From NCBI GenBank assembly GCA_947652605.1, contig OX393576.1, positions 47,530,966 through 47,594,965 on the forward strand: a stretch of DNA of 64,000 nucleotides. The letters are read 5' to 3'. Position numbers and translations under genes: made by a program. The notes under the pieces were generated by a model, which was not told the origin of the DNA, made no database searches, and was given only the letters and a program-made list of their open reading frames with translations. The DNA comes from Elmis aenea (lineage: Eukaryota > Arthropoda > Insecta > Coleoptera > Elmidae). Below, one piece after another: positions 11,924 to 23,900 of this stretch. How positions within the stretch are numbered: the stretch's first letter is position 1; the number at the start of each line of letters is the position of its first letter.

Positions 11924-12304
11924 TCTATATATATAAAAATGAATGTATGTATGTATGTTTGTCCTTTATGCATTCCTATACCACTCATCCGATCCTGACC
12001 AAATTTGGCACAGACAATCTATAGGACCATGGAAAGAACATAGGCTATATGACAATTCCCAAAAGTTCCAAAAATTCCCAAAAGAACCAAAATTCCCAAA
12101 AGATCCAAATATCACAAAAGTTTCAAAATTCTCAATAGATACAAAAATTCTCAATAGATACAAAAATTCTCAATAGATACAAAAATTCCCAAAAGATCCA
12201 AAATTCTCAAAAGGTCAAAAACGTCCACCGGGCGCGAGCGCGAAGCGCGAGTAGTCTGTGATTGATAAAAAAATTCACCGAGCGAAGCCGGGTCACTACG
12301 CTAG
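11924..12304 (+). mobile_element. non-autonomous Helitron-like element
   Basis: The 5' end TCTATATATATAAAAATGAA is preceded by A. The 3' end ...GAAGCCGGGTCACTACGCTAG is followed by T and preceded by a short GC-rich potential hairpin. TC...CTRR ends, A/T insertion flanks and no target duplication are the Helitron signature. The leading segment with TATGTATGTATGTTTGTCC and CCAAATTTGGCAC is a common opening of insect elements of this class (recalled, not searched). The interior contains a minisatellite (12054-12215). There is no Rep/helicase, so the copy is non-autonomous. Confidence 0.6.
12054..12215. repeat. minisatellite of A-rich 16-19 bp units
   Basis: Imperfect units of the form AAAATTCCCAAAAGAWCC pass into three near-identical 19-bp copies of AATTCTCAATAGATACAAA. 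They lie inside the Helitron-like element and explain the apparent frames on both strands here. Confidence 0.8.
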
Positions 12305-12866
12305 TATTGTATAAAAACTGTTTTTCTGTTTTTAGATTGAACAATCAAAACACTTTTTGTTAAGTAGGTACATGTATTCTTAAAATATTTTATGTACTGT
12401 ATAATGCTTTCTCTTTAATTATTCTTGTAACATTATGTTTTTTAGTTTATCTGTAGCAGCATACAAAAATCCGTTGCTTTATTATCACTGGAAAAACAAT
12501 TAACGATCGGAATTACACACATTATTGCTAATATTTTGTTTCTTATTGACGAAGAAACGTGAAAGTATAAAACTGTTAAGACTGTAGGAATTAAATAAAA
12601 TTGGGAAACACAAAATAAACTATATTAATATACACAAATATTAAGTCACTTGAATTAAACGAATATTTAATTAAAAAAATAAGACTGTTTTTCAGTTTAC
12701 AAATATTGCAATTTTATAAGATGTAGGTACTCGCATTTCTTAAATTAACCACATATACGAGTGTTATGTAATAGCATTTAAAAATGCAGTTAATAAATAA
12801 CTTCAATTAACAAAACTTTGTTTAAGAATGTGTTTACCTTTGTTATAAATAATCGTAATTAAAACT

Positions 12867-13060
12867 AATAGAAATAAGTTTAATTAAAAATCACGCATCT
12901 GTTTTTACATACAACCTTTTGTGGACCAGTTTCGATACTCTAGTTTCTGCTTCAGTATTGTATTATTTATGTGTAGTAATAGTAATAGTATACGGTGTAT
13001 TATTTATAAATAAATAAATGGTATTGCTACTGCCGATAGTCTTGAAACTGGTCTAGCAAT
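12867..13060. repeat. hairpin repeat, degenerate copy of the 39524 family
   Basis: TTAATTAAAAATCACGCATC opens the copy. ACCAGTTTCGATACTCTAGT (12925 on) is opposed by AGTCTTGAAACTGGTCT ending at 13054, with a spacer rich in TAGTAATAG. Both the lead-in and the stem match the better-preserved copy at 39524-39698. Confidence 0.5.
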
Positions 13061-13518
13061 TTTGCAATATATTTTTAGTGAGGAACGATAACTGATTTAT
13101 AAATAAACTTTTTTAAGTAAATGAAAAGTTGAATAAGTAATTTCAACACTTATTAAGTGTAAAAAATTAATATATTTTGGCACAATAAATTATTGTACAT
13201 AGAACTACAGGGTGCTTTTTACATTGTACAAAATGTTTGTAGCGTTTACGAATTTTAATTGTATTTATTAATGTCTTGGAACCAAAAAGCTGTTTACTTT
13301 GACCTGAAACTCGTGGTTCAAGTTGGGGTTGCGCATAACAGTCTTCCGATAATTATGATTGTAAATTTCATAATATTAAAAGTCAAAATGTACCGTACTC
13401 TTATAATTATTTAACGATATTTCGTATATTTCACATTTACTGAGGTCGTTAAAAATATAATTAATCATTTCGGTGCACGAAATTTTGTAAACGTTGCTGG
13501 GAAATTATTTTTAAACAG
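13061..13518. other. AT-rich intergenic with an isolated CAGGGTGC end
   Basis: TACAGGGTGCTTTTTACA at 13206 is a left-type terminus with no partner found. Nothing else is recognisable. Confidence 0.35.
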
Positions 13519-13651
13519 ATGTATAGAATCGTTTCATATATTCCGAACCCAAATACCGTTTCAGTTAAAAAACTCGTTCATTCTGAAACCGTTACATCAC
13601 GCCGACCTGAAAATACAGGCGATGATCGGCGTTGAGTCACAATGCTGCAAG
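13519..13651 (+). CDS. weak candidate exon
   Basis: An acceptor-like TTATTTTTAAACAG is followed by an open frame ending LHHADLKIQAMIGVESQCCK and a donor-like AAG/GTAAGA at 13649-13657. The peptide has a less AT-driven composition than its surroundings. It ends in phase 0, which does not join directly to the exon at 16316 (which needs phase 1), so an intervening exon would be required. No product recognised. Confidence 0.18.
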
Positions 13652-13983
13652 GTAAGATCTTGAACCTTCGATGCAAAAAATGTTTAATGTATTTGTTCAT
13701 TCTGAAATGTATGTCATTAATACAAAACAACTTACGCACGAGTTTAAATTTATCAACATGTACGGTACCTTAGATTAGATTTTTTGGTGGATATGTTTAG
13801 AATGAATTAAAACCCCGTTAGAACGATCTCTATGCATGCTATTCATCACAGCGTTTATGGTTGCGTGTAAATTTTATTTAATTGTATGGCACATTGTATT
13901 TAAATCACAATTAATTAAAGGTTCACTTCTTAATTTATAATTTAACAACGTAAACCAAAAATAGAATTTGTTATCCTGCTAGT

Positions 13984-14271
13984 TGCGTAGCGACGGGGGG
14001 GGGCAAGGGGGGTATCGATGCCCCGGGCGCTTGTCTTAGGGGGCGCCGCGAAGAAAATATTTTTGCATTTATTTCACTTATTTCAAAGCCAGAAAACTAA
14101 AATGCTAATATAATTTTAAAATTTGTTCCCATTTTCATTACAGTGTATTTAAATAAATAAAACAACATTATTTTCCCTAAAACTAACAAACTACAATAAA
14201 AATACGACAAAAGGGTAGGGGCGCAAAAAAATAATATGTCCCGGGCGCCGTTTACCCTCGCTACGCCACTG
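13984..14271. mobile_element. short hAT-like MITE with GCGTAGCG ends and a 12-bp flanking repeat
   Basis: The left end TGCGTAGCGACGGGG and the right end (CAGTGGCGTAGCGAGGG on the other strand) are inverted. Identical TATCCTGCTAGT copies at 13972-13983 and 14272-14283 flank it. Depending on where the TIR begins, the duplication is 9-12 bp, longer than the usual 8 bp of hAT. The interior has G-rich runs and GGGCGCC blocks shared with 946-2036. Confidence 0.75.
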
Positions 14272-14615
14272 TATCCTGCTAGTATTTTTTTTAAATTAAC
14301 GATCGATTTTGGGCTTACAGTTTATCTATAAGCTATATTTTATTTGTCAAAATTTGTGTGTTCTAGATCTAGAAAATTTTTTTTTTGTCATGTCTTTAAT
14401 GTCAGTTTTGACAGTTAACCTACCTTGCATCGTAATCGACGCATCACATACGAGGATTGTTCCCAAAATATTAAGACTGCTATGATTTCTTAAAAAACAA
14501 ATAACGCACCATAATGTCATTTTTTTCGATGAAAGGTCGTTATATCGTTAGCTTTCCTAGCAAGTTGTTATCAATAAAATATTTAAGATCGGGTTGTTTG
14601 TAGTATCCATTAGGC

Positions 14616-15412
14616 CTAGGGTTTCTCATATTTGAAATTTTTGCTTGTCCCGGGATTCCGGGAAGAAATCGGTCTTTTTCCCGATAAATTTCCGGAATGT
14701 AATAAATTATGTCAATATTTGAAATAAATAACCCGAAAAAGGAACGGAGCGGTTTCTTACTTAAAAACAACTCCAAGTCATATAATATGTGATACATTTT
14801 GCTCCATGATTATTGTAAATAATAAAACAATATCAGTGAGAATAACATAGGTACATATCAAAAATATTGCCTTTTAATCGCAATTTCATATTTATGAACA
14901 CAATATAATTACAATGAATTTTTGTAATGCGATTTAAGAAAACAAAGGTGATCTACGCTTCGGTCACTTATTTTTTTTTTTTTTTTAATTATTAACATAA
15001 GGTACTGCTGCATAAAATGCTCTCTCAGTCTCTATTGATGGGAGTGAAACAAAGAGATATTGTGTTTATCAATAAAATTGCATTCATAAGCTATTTTGCT
15101 TCGAATTACCAGGGTACACAAAAATTGAACTGTAAACGTATTTTAATGATTTAAACTTTGTCATGGAGACCGGGCTTCTTTACATATACTGCGGGTGTAC
15201 ATAAGCATGTGTGTACATAAAGCAAAACTATTTTTATATAAAAATAAAGTTTTTCTATAATTTAATGTTAGTTAAGATATTTATAATTAATTCTGATAAC
15301 TTATGATTAATAGTCTTAACACAAAATAAACGGGATTTCCCGGGACAATAAGCATTTCTCGGGTAAAATAAAATGGGTAAAATGGACCGGGATTCCGGCA
15401 GAGAAACCCTAG
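14616..15412. mobile_element. MITE with CTAGGGTTTCTC terminal inverted repeats
   Basis: CTAGGGTTTCTC at 14616 is inverted at the right end (ending 15412). Subterminal CCGGGATTCCGG and GTCCCGGGA blocks occur near both ends in inverted order. No transposase is visible in 797 bp. The termini resemble some hAT MITEs, but the 8-bp flanks do not match well, so superfamily assignment is tentative. Confidence 0.6.
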
Positions 15413-15446
15413 TACTCACCATGAATAAAAAATCAGGCAAAGGTGT

Positions 15447-15800
15447 GGAATACAATTTTGTGTAAAATTTAACAAATAAGCAACGGAAAGGTATGATATG
15501 GTAGGAACTGCATATATGAATGAAGTCTAATCTCGCACGTGTGTGTTTTAGTGGTACAAAAAGTTTAAAAATGGCCACAACAGCGTGGAAAATAAACCTC
15601 TCTCTGGAAAACTGTCGATGTTCAACACCGATGCCAATCAATACAAAATTGATCAACTGATAATACAAATCGTCGTCTTACAATCAGAGAAATAACATTG
15701 ACGTTATTATATTGGAGTCGCAAGCGTTTATGACATGATTTGTAACGGTTTTGGGTACAGAAAAGTGAATTGATTACACGTTTGGTCCTAGATGAATAAA
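15447..15800 (+). pseudogene. mariner transposase N-terminal relic
   Basis: The frame from 15447 gives GIQFCVKFNK-stop-ATERYDMV, then SRTCVF, WYKKFKNGHNSVENKPLSG and a T-D-A-N segment. A later frame gives VASVYDMICNGFGYRKVN. These are the order and motifs of the mariner N-terminal HTH region (S-R-x-x-V-F-x-W-Y-K-R-F-K-x-G-x-x-x-V-E-x-x-P-x-S-G; then the G-x-R-K/R-V-N block). Several in-frame stops and at least one frameshift are present. The catalytic DD34D part is missing downstream. Confidence 0.75.
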
Positions 15801-16315
15801 AATACCAAGGGATTTTAATTTGTGAGTGATGGAAAAGTCGTTTAAAATGAGAACGTCAGTATTTCTATCCAACAAATTATTATAAATTAGTTTGGTTTCT
15901 GATTTGAACAAAATGGAAATAATTTTTTTTTAGAACTAAAATGGAATACCACTTTAAAATACTTTTTTACTTATTTTGTGAAGTAATAATTGTAATGTTT
16001 TTATATTCATGTGGAAATAGTAATACCATAGTCAAGGGTAATACTATACTTAATATCTAAAAAAAAGCTGAATTTTTCTAATTTGCTTCTAGATTTTTTG
16101 TTGACATATTTGCCTAAAAATTACAAGATTATAAAATTTTAGCATTGATTTGATACAAATTCCTTTATGATTAAGAAATTATTAAAATTGTTAATCGAAC
16201 TTTTTTATTTCGTTTTCAATCTTGTACGATAAACTGTAATTTCATTCTCGTTTCAGTTTCCGTTTTGATAAAAATTTCTGTTAATATCGTAATTTCGCTT
16301 TCGTTTATTTTTTAG

Positions 16316-16510
16316 TTCCCGATAAATTAGATCACGACACTCATTTTTGCGAATTAATGTTGTTGCACATAAAGAGACCATTATTAAGTTACATGGGAAA
16401 TCTAATATCGGTTGGTATTCAGTTTGTGTCGGAATTTGAAAAATATCGTGCGTTGGATGAACTTCTAGAAAAATTCCCATTAAAATCGAGAATTACATAT
16501 TCGTTCCAGG
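16316..16510 (+). CDS. candidate host exon, penultimate
   Basis: A pyrimidine-rich acceptor (TCGTTTATTTTTTAG) precedes an open frame beginning after two bases: PDKLDHDTHFCELMLLHIK, RPLLSYMGNLISVGIQFVSE, FEKYRALDELLEKFPLKSRI, TYSFQ. It ends in phase 1 at a perfect GTAAGT donor (16511-16516). The central part is amphipathic and helix-like, unlike random AT-rich translation. It joins in frame to 17094-17227. The protein is not recognised; a loose resemblance to the helical C-terminal domain of M1 aminopeptidases came to mind but is too weak to use. Upstream exons were not identified. Confidence 0.42.
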
Positions 16511-17093
16511 GTAAGTGCAGTGCAGTATTAAGTGCAATGACTGGCATCAAATCTTTTTACATTGTAACTTCCATAATTAATTAATATTAAAATAGTTCAC
16601 AGTTTTTTTGTAAAAGCATCAATCTAATGAACTGCAGTATGGAAAGATATAAAATAGAGTAAAATAAAAGTAACAAACCAGTTCTAAAGGCTCGTTGTAT
16701 TCATTATGGTTAAGACTCGGTTCTATTAATACCTTCCTTAGACGACCTTGGGAGTTCATCTTAGGTCAGTAACTTGTTGCTTGAATATTTTTATTAGATA
16801 TGTTAGAACGATGTACCTATTTACTGAAACAAGATACGTGCAAAATTTGCGAGCCCTTTGCGTTGCGTAGCTAAAAATCTGCTGTTCCAAGACGAGAATG
16901 AAGGATCTTAAATTTTGTGCTGGATACGGTAACTCAAAATTTATAATTTATCCTTATACGTTGAGTGACTTATACGCCTTTTGCTTTCGCTGCATATAAA
17001 GAAAAATTACCATCATGCAAAAATAAATTTCGATAGATCCAGAATTTTCTTTAATATTATATGAACATTTTTTCATAGCTTGTCTCTGTATAG

Positions 17094-17227
17094 GTGTAAG
17101 TAAATGCGCTGCGAAGAGCGATGGTACAATTCCAGATACTTATCTAAAATTTATCATTGATAAAATATTGGCTACGTCAATAGAACATTTTTGTGCTAAG
17201 ATATGCGAGATATGTGATGTATTTTAA
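17094..17227 (+). CDS. candidate host terminal exon
   Basis: A strong acceptor (CTTGTCTCTGTATAG) at 17079-17093 is followed by two bases that complete the split codon from 16510, then VSKCAAKSDGTIPDTYLKF, IIDKILATSIEHFCAKICE, ICDVF and a stop at 17225-17227. The intron would be 583 bp. No AATAAA is seen close downstream. The pair together encodes about 108 residues of a C-terminus. Not recognised. Confidence 0.42.
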
Positions 17228-19149
17228 TTTGAAAATGTTTTAAAACAAATGTTGTATAACATGTTAAAAAATTTGCCTGATTATTTATTTAAAATGCAGT
17301 TTGTTTCATCTGTTTAGGTTTTTATAATTTATGTTATTTGATATGCCAACTTTATTAGCTTGATGGGTGTCCAAGACAAGCGTGCTATGGGAATCTCGCG
17401 AACAGGAAATGATAGAGATTTGGTTAAATTACAGAAACGACTATTAAGGACTACGATACCATTAAGCGCAGTCCACTTCCAATATTTTGACTAATTTGCG
17501 TGGTATAGATGAAAAAAAGGTGCATATATTACAACGTTCTGTTATAAATGTAATTTTTTTTATAGTTCAGTCAAATACACGAAGTAAAATTTTTATTCTT
17601 AATTCTTGTCGTTAAATTTTCTTATTCAATTTTTAATTTTCGATAGGTACTTATTTTAGAATTTTAGGTTTTGTATTTTAAATTTTGAATTATGAGTTTT
17701 AAATTATTTACCTTGACACTGAAAGGTACAAGAGGAACCGATTAGGAAGAAGAAGATTTTTAAATTAAGAATTTTGAATTTTCATTTTGAATTTTGAATT
17801 TTGAATTTTAAATGTTGAATTTTGCATTTGGAATTTTGATTTTAAATTTTAATTTATAAGTCGCTTTTTTGGTATGCCAGATTAAAGTTTTTTACGCTTT
17901 TCATTCCTTCATCGTATTTTTATTGTTGTCGCCAACGTACGAGGTATCTGCATCAACGTTTTTTTAAATTAAGTTTCATAGGTAGCTATGATGTTGTTTA
18001 AAAAAACTTTTTTCTGCCTTTTAAATCATGTAAAATATACCTAATCATTTATGCATAAACTGCAAGTGTTTGAAAGCACACTAAAAAGATTTATAATAAA
18101 ATAAAGTCTAGCAAACAATTGTTGCAAGTGTCTGTCTATTCCTAAAGATTACAAATTGCCAAGACTTATTTTATTATTTCATAATGATGCCTATGGCTTT
18201 GTAGAACTATTTTTGCTAGCAGATATTTCAATTAATGTTAATATGCATAAATTTTTAAATGTTAGCTTGCATGTGCTCGATTTTGTTAAAAATATGCGAT
18301 TATCTTCATTTGAATATTTGCTTGCGTTTTAGTATTATTTTCAAATAAAATTGTTGAGAATCTACCACATTTTTGTGTAGATACTAGCTTTATCAGTATC
18401 ATCTTTATTTACGTACTAAATGTATCAAGTTTTCCATTGCTATTTTTGGTATCACATCAATTTATAGTTAACCAAAACATCTTAAAAGTGCTTCGCATAT
18501 CTCAAGAGAGCAATTACGTACGCATTAAAAGCTTAGCGGTAACTTTGAGCAAAGCGCAGCCTGCATTTGCAAAATAATTTCAACTATACTATATCATTTG
18601 ATAATTACGTGGTAATAAAAAGTATGATTTACTCATATTAAGTTCAAAAAACGTAATAAAACTAGCCAGGTGAGATATAATTAGCTTAACGTTCACATAC
18701 AGCGAAATAATTTATTATTTCATACAAAATTTCATGTAACATGAAGTACAAAGCATTAGCATAAGTGTAAATTATTGTACAAGAATTTTGCAATAACCAG
18801 CAGTGCTTTTTATAATTTCCAAGTTTATGCATTAAACAAAGAACTTACTCTCTTCATACATTGTGAACAATGAACTGCATAAAATTCAACAGCATTTTCA
18901 TTGCAAATAGTTGGTATATACAATAAATTTTAAAAATTAAACGTGTTTAATAGGTTTTTCAATCATTGCATATATTACGTCCTTGAATTCGTTTGAGTTT
19001 TAATATTAAAGTACTTTCATTTTTTCTTTTTGTTGATTTTAATCAAAATTTCATCATATTTCGTAAATTAAAAAAAATCTCTTGTGGGTTTAAAAAAATA
19101 TCGTTTACGTCTTTGTTTAAACAACTCTGTCAACTTAAGGTACGAATTT
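17228..19149. other. AT-rich intergenic with simple-sequence tract
   Basis: No gene recognised. 17755-17860 is a run of variants of GAATTTT/AATTTTG. Confidence 0.45.
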
Positions 19150-20960
19150 TAGCATTTATTCACTTTATTTAAAAGGCGACTATTTAAATGAGCAGTAGAT
19201 AAAATAAAACGTGCATTAATTGTGAACATTTAGTAAAATAATTGTGCATTTAGTAAAATATTTGTGCATTAAAAAAATTATTAGATCATTACAAAAAACT
19301 AATGTGCCATAAATAAATTTGTTTGTAAATATATAAAAACATTTGAGCAATATTTAAAAAAAAAATGGCATTAGAATAAATATTTGCGCATTTATATAAA
19401 TGTGGATGTTCCTTTAATATTATATTTGTACACTTAAATAAATAAATGTGCAATACATTCGTAGATTCGTACCTCTACAAAAATATATAAACATCTCAAA
19501 AAATATTTGATCATTTGAAAAATTACATTTCCAATAGTTTAATTAAATCACCATTTAAATATTGAATGCGCGCATTAATTAAATTATTTGAACCACCAGA
19601 AAAATATTTTGTAACCTAAAACGAATAAGATGTGCACTAACTTTGAGATGCGCTGTTAGCAACCACCGTAGATGTAGATTATTATACTACCAATAGAAGA
19701 TGAAAAATGGAGAGATGGCCGATGTAGCTACTTGTCCAAAATTTAAAACAAAATACATATGTAAACATTTACTAGGAGTTGCAATTAGGTTTAAATATCT
19801 TAATGCTCCTCTAGAAGCAAAGAATTTGGCAATAGGAACAAAACGAAAACGGGGGCGGCCATGAAAGGCGAGAAAAGCTATGATCGTTCAATAAAATAAG
19901 GCAACTATTTAAACGGGCATTATTTAAATATACATGAGCCTTAAAAACGAATACTTTAAGCAATAGATCTATAAATATTTAGGTATATTTAGGTTATAGC
20001 AATTCACCGAAAGCAATTCACCGAATATCAATTCACCGAATAAGCAATTCACCGAATAAGCAATTCACCGAATAAGCAATTCACCGAATAAGCAATTCAC
20101 CGAATCATCGAAAAATAAATGGATATAAATTACATGAAATATGTTAATCAAAGATCAGAAAGTAATATATTGTGACTGACCATCCTATTCTGTACATTGG
20201 TTACACTTTTTTTAATTGCTCTAGACCTGTGGATATAAATACGTAAAACAACGTTTGAGGGTCCAACCACTTTATGAAGCCATAATAAAAAACAATAAAA
20301 ATATGAGTAATAAGTACTTAACCCCAAAAAGTGCAACCAATATACAAAATAGGATGGTCAGTCAAAATATATTACTTACTGATCTTTGATTAACATATTT
20401 CACGTAATTTATATCCATTTATTTTTCGATGATTCGGTGAAATGCTTATTCGGTGAATTGCTTATTCGGCGAATTGATATTCGGTGAATTGCTTTCGGTG
20501 AATTGGTTTTCGGTGAATTGGTTTTCGGTGAATCTTCCTAGACCCAAATAAAATATGTTGTAAAATACTTCAAATTCGATCCACATAGGGTGTAAAGCCT
20601 AATGACAAAATTTTATCATTTGCTTGAAAGATATATTGATTTCATGCAAAATATTTAATTATTCTATTGCTCAAAGTATTCGTTTTAGGGCACATGTATA
20701 TTTAAATAATGCACATTATAGTGTTTTTATTTAAAATAAAATATTTATTTAATGCGCACTTTTTAATACTTTATTGCACAGAAAAGTCGTTTTAGGGCAC
20801 ACTACAAATAAAATATTGCTCAAAGTAACATTTTTTATGTAAAATAGATATATTATTTAATGTTAAATATTTATTGTTCTATTGCTCAAAGTATTTCTTT
20901 TAGGGCACATGTATATTTAACTAATGCACGCTTAAATCGCACCCTATTTAAAATACACAA
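19150..20960. repeat. large decayed palindromic repeat surrounding a foldback element
   Basis: ATTATTTAAATATACATG at about 19919 with the following CTTAAAAACGAATACTTTA is the reverse complement of the segment at about 20663-20714 (AAGTATTCGTTTTAGGGCAC). The latter is repeated directly at 20876-20932. Both sides are filled with GTGCATT, GAGCAATA and GTGCCCTAAA words at irregular spacing. No transposase is visible. The foldback element 20000-20533 sits near the centre. Confidence 0.55.
20000..20533. mobile_element. foldback element with 16-bp subrepeats in its arms
   Basis: The left arm starts with seven copies of CAATTCACCGAA-type units; the last five (from 20029, 20045, 20061, 20077, 20093) are spaced exactly 16 bp (CAATTCACCGAATAAG). 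The right arm carries the same units inverted (TTCGGTGAATTG). The arms then continue as unique inverted sequence, including CATCCTATT...GTAC and ATGGATATAAATTAC, to about 20210 and from about 20326. The loop is about 115 bp. Tandem short repeats in long inverted arms are the defining feature of FB-type elements. A target duplication was not clear. Confidence 0.75.
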
Positions 20961-23900
20961 TTCGGAATAGGAAGTTTACTTTCCTATTGCAAGTTGAACG
21001 TCATAAAACATAACATGTTTTTCAATACCGAACTATACAAAATGATAACTTTATAGCAGTTCATTAAATAAAAACCTTATAGAATAGCTGTAGTTGGTGA
21101 AATTTGCATGAGATGGTTTAGGTTTTATTCAGAGTGATTACTTTTTCTTAAATACATCGTTTATTATTTAAAAATATCCAAAAGAACTTGCATACATTTT
21201 GTTAAATCGTGGTTCTTTAAAAAATTATTTATTCATATAATTTTTGAAATTTTCATAAGAATTTTATTTTTGCATTTAATTGACTTTGTAGTTAGTTTAC
21301 AAGATTTCAATAGTGAGAAAATTTAATGGAATACCCACTGCAGTTCATTGTTTTATTACTTAATGGCTAATATAGTTGTAGCACTTATTTAATTATTAAA
21401 ACGCGGAGTTTGATTCGGTTGTCAACAAAATTATTAGTTTTTATGATGGAAGATTTGTGAACAAGTGCAATGAACACATGACTGCAGTTTAATTGCGCGA
21501 ATATTGTGAAACCCATCAGATATTTCAGATTACAGTGCAACAATAAGAATTACGTGGGCTGTGAGACCTTGCAGCTAACAATAATAACAAATAATCAGTG
21601 TAAGACAGCAATTAATCATTTTATGTGTTTCTCCTGACAGCTAGCATTAAGTCGAAGGGTTAAAAAAAGTTCACCAGAACAATAAAGTCAATTACATTTA
21701 TTTTTTACGGTTTGTATCAAATGGACAGTAACGCACTGGAAATCGAAGTACACTAGAACTAAAATGTAATTATTTTCTGTCACGCACGATGTTCTCAAAG
21801 AGCGGTTCGATTAATGCCTGATGCGTCTGTACAAAATTGAAAGTTCATAGAATACCGCCATTATTATTAGGTAAAATGGATTTGAAGTTTTAATGTGTTT
21901 AATTTTACACGTTTGTTTGGAGATGGTCGATAGTTCTGCTGTAATAATTAAGTATTACAGTTGTTTGTTTGTTTTTTTAGCAGAGTTCCTTTGTTCTTAT
22001 TCAGAGATTTCGGTTTAACAATTGTTTTGTAACGTCGTTCAAGCGAGATTTCTTACCTTTTCAGCCAAGTTACTTCGGATTGTTCTCAAAAACGATAGTA
22101 TAATATTAAAGCGTTAGAGGGCGGGCAGATTTGCAAAATTCTCTAAATTATAATTTTGTAAAGTCCTTATCAATTGTTAATGTAAAAAAAAAACGTTTAC
22201 TTTTTATTTTTAATATTATTAAAGTACTTTTGTAAAATTAATTAGTTTTGGAAAGGGTTAGGGTTGCCAGATGTTCCTGACAAAAAAAAAACATTTAAAA
22301 AAATTTAATTCATATAAATTTTGTTAAATAAATGATAGTTAGATTCATTAAAATTGCACTTAAACAAAATTTACTTAAAAATCTAATCATTTCCATCCTC
22401 ATATTTATCCTTTATATTTGCTACATTTATCTTGCAAATTTGGTGTAAAAGTTTCATATTTTCTTTAATTTCTTAATAAAATTGTGAACATCAATTATTT
22501 TTGTATTAGTAAACTACGCTGAAAATATTTCGAATAGTGGAAATTTATAATTCATTCCTTTATTCGATCTACTCTACACTGATTTAAAAAAATGTTCTTT
22601 TTATTATACTATTAAAATTTTATAATTGTTTAGTCCATTACTTAAAATCTCCTGAAGATGTTTTAGCAATTCGGGTAATTTAAATTAAATTTATATAGTT
22701 CAGTTAACGTTAACATTCTATTTTTTATGACAAAATAGAGTTTACTCTGACAAAAAAGATTTTCAATATATAGGTATGACTCAACTTATTGGCTAATGAA
22801 TTATTGTAGCCATTACCTCCAAAAAAAATTATGATCGGCTTCTATTTCTAAAATTTTATGATGTAAAATATGCTTTTTGGAATCTTCAAAAACTAACTAA
22901 CAATAAGTAAGTAAGTTTCCCTAAAATCGTCTTGCGAAAATGATTTTATAATAAGGGAAGTTAAGAAAAATATGCTTTTAAAGCAAAATAATCTTCCAAA
23001 CTTTAACATAATTAAAAGTTGGCGATTTAATAAAAGATAAAAAACAAAGTGTTAAAAAGATATGTTCTCTTTAAAAAGGGACCGCTGGCGAACCTAAAAA
23101 GGGTTAGGTAACCGCCACAAATAGTTTTTGAAGATTAGATGTATAAAGGTATTTATGAAAATAATCGTATAATTTTTTATACGTATACATTTAAAAGATT
23201 TGTTTATTCAGTTATGCGTAAACTAAATTTAATTTTAACAAAATGTAAGCCTTAAATAGGTATTAAAAATTGTTAGATACAATGGCTATACGAAGTTTAG
23301 TAGCGTTATTGTATAGCTCTTTTAATAAGGGTCGTTACATTTTACGATAAAAAATAATTTTTTTAGAACTTAATCCGTGTTGGATGAAGAGACTTCAACT
23401 TTGTTATGATGTCTTTTTGTCAAGTCGATTCATCATCATTATTTCGCTGTTAAGTTTATATTCACACGCTCTAAGAAATATTTTTTAAGCACTTTGTAAT
23501 AACTCTGTTTGTAAATAACTATTCTTTATTTTACATGTTTCACAGTTTATTCACGAGCAACATCTTAAAATTAGAAAAAATTGTTGTTCAGTAGCTAAAT
23601 TCTGACGAACTTTTAAATGCCAAAATATTATTTTAAAATAAGTACAGTTAAATTGAACAAGATAATTAGAAAAACAATTTTGTAGACAAACAAATTTGCA
23701 TGCACAAAAAGCATATTTAAATCTAAATGTTTTTACTATTCAATGTGGCATAAATGTAATGATTATATTATAACATTTTTGAACCTCTGAAAATAGCGAA
23801 AAGCTACCATGTGTGTTTAAGTATGCAAATTTTAAACGCGATTTTATAATTCAATTCATTAAAATTAATTTCAAACCCAAATTTACGTCATACAGAGTAA

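Noticed and set aside
11943..12176. Open frames on both strands with repeated Pro/Lys or Phe/Gly
   Set aside because: Minisatellite translation within the Helitron-like element.
15255..15668. 137-residue minus-strand frame
   Set aside because: It is antisense to the mariner relic at 15447-15800, whose motifs are on the plus strand, and it overlaps the right end of the MITE 14616-15412.
20148..20336. Minus-strand open frame
   Set aside because: It lies in the arms and loop of the foldback element 20000-20533.
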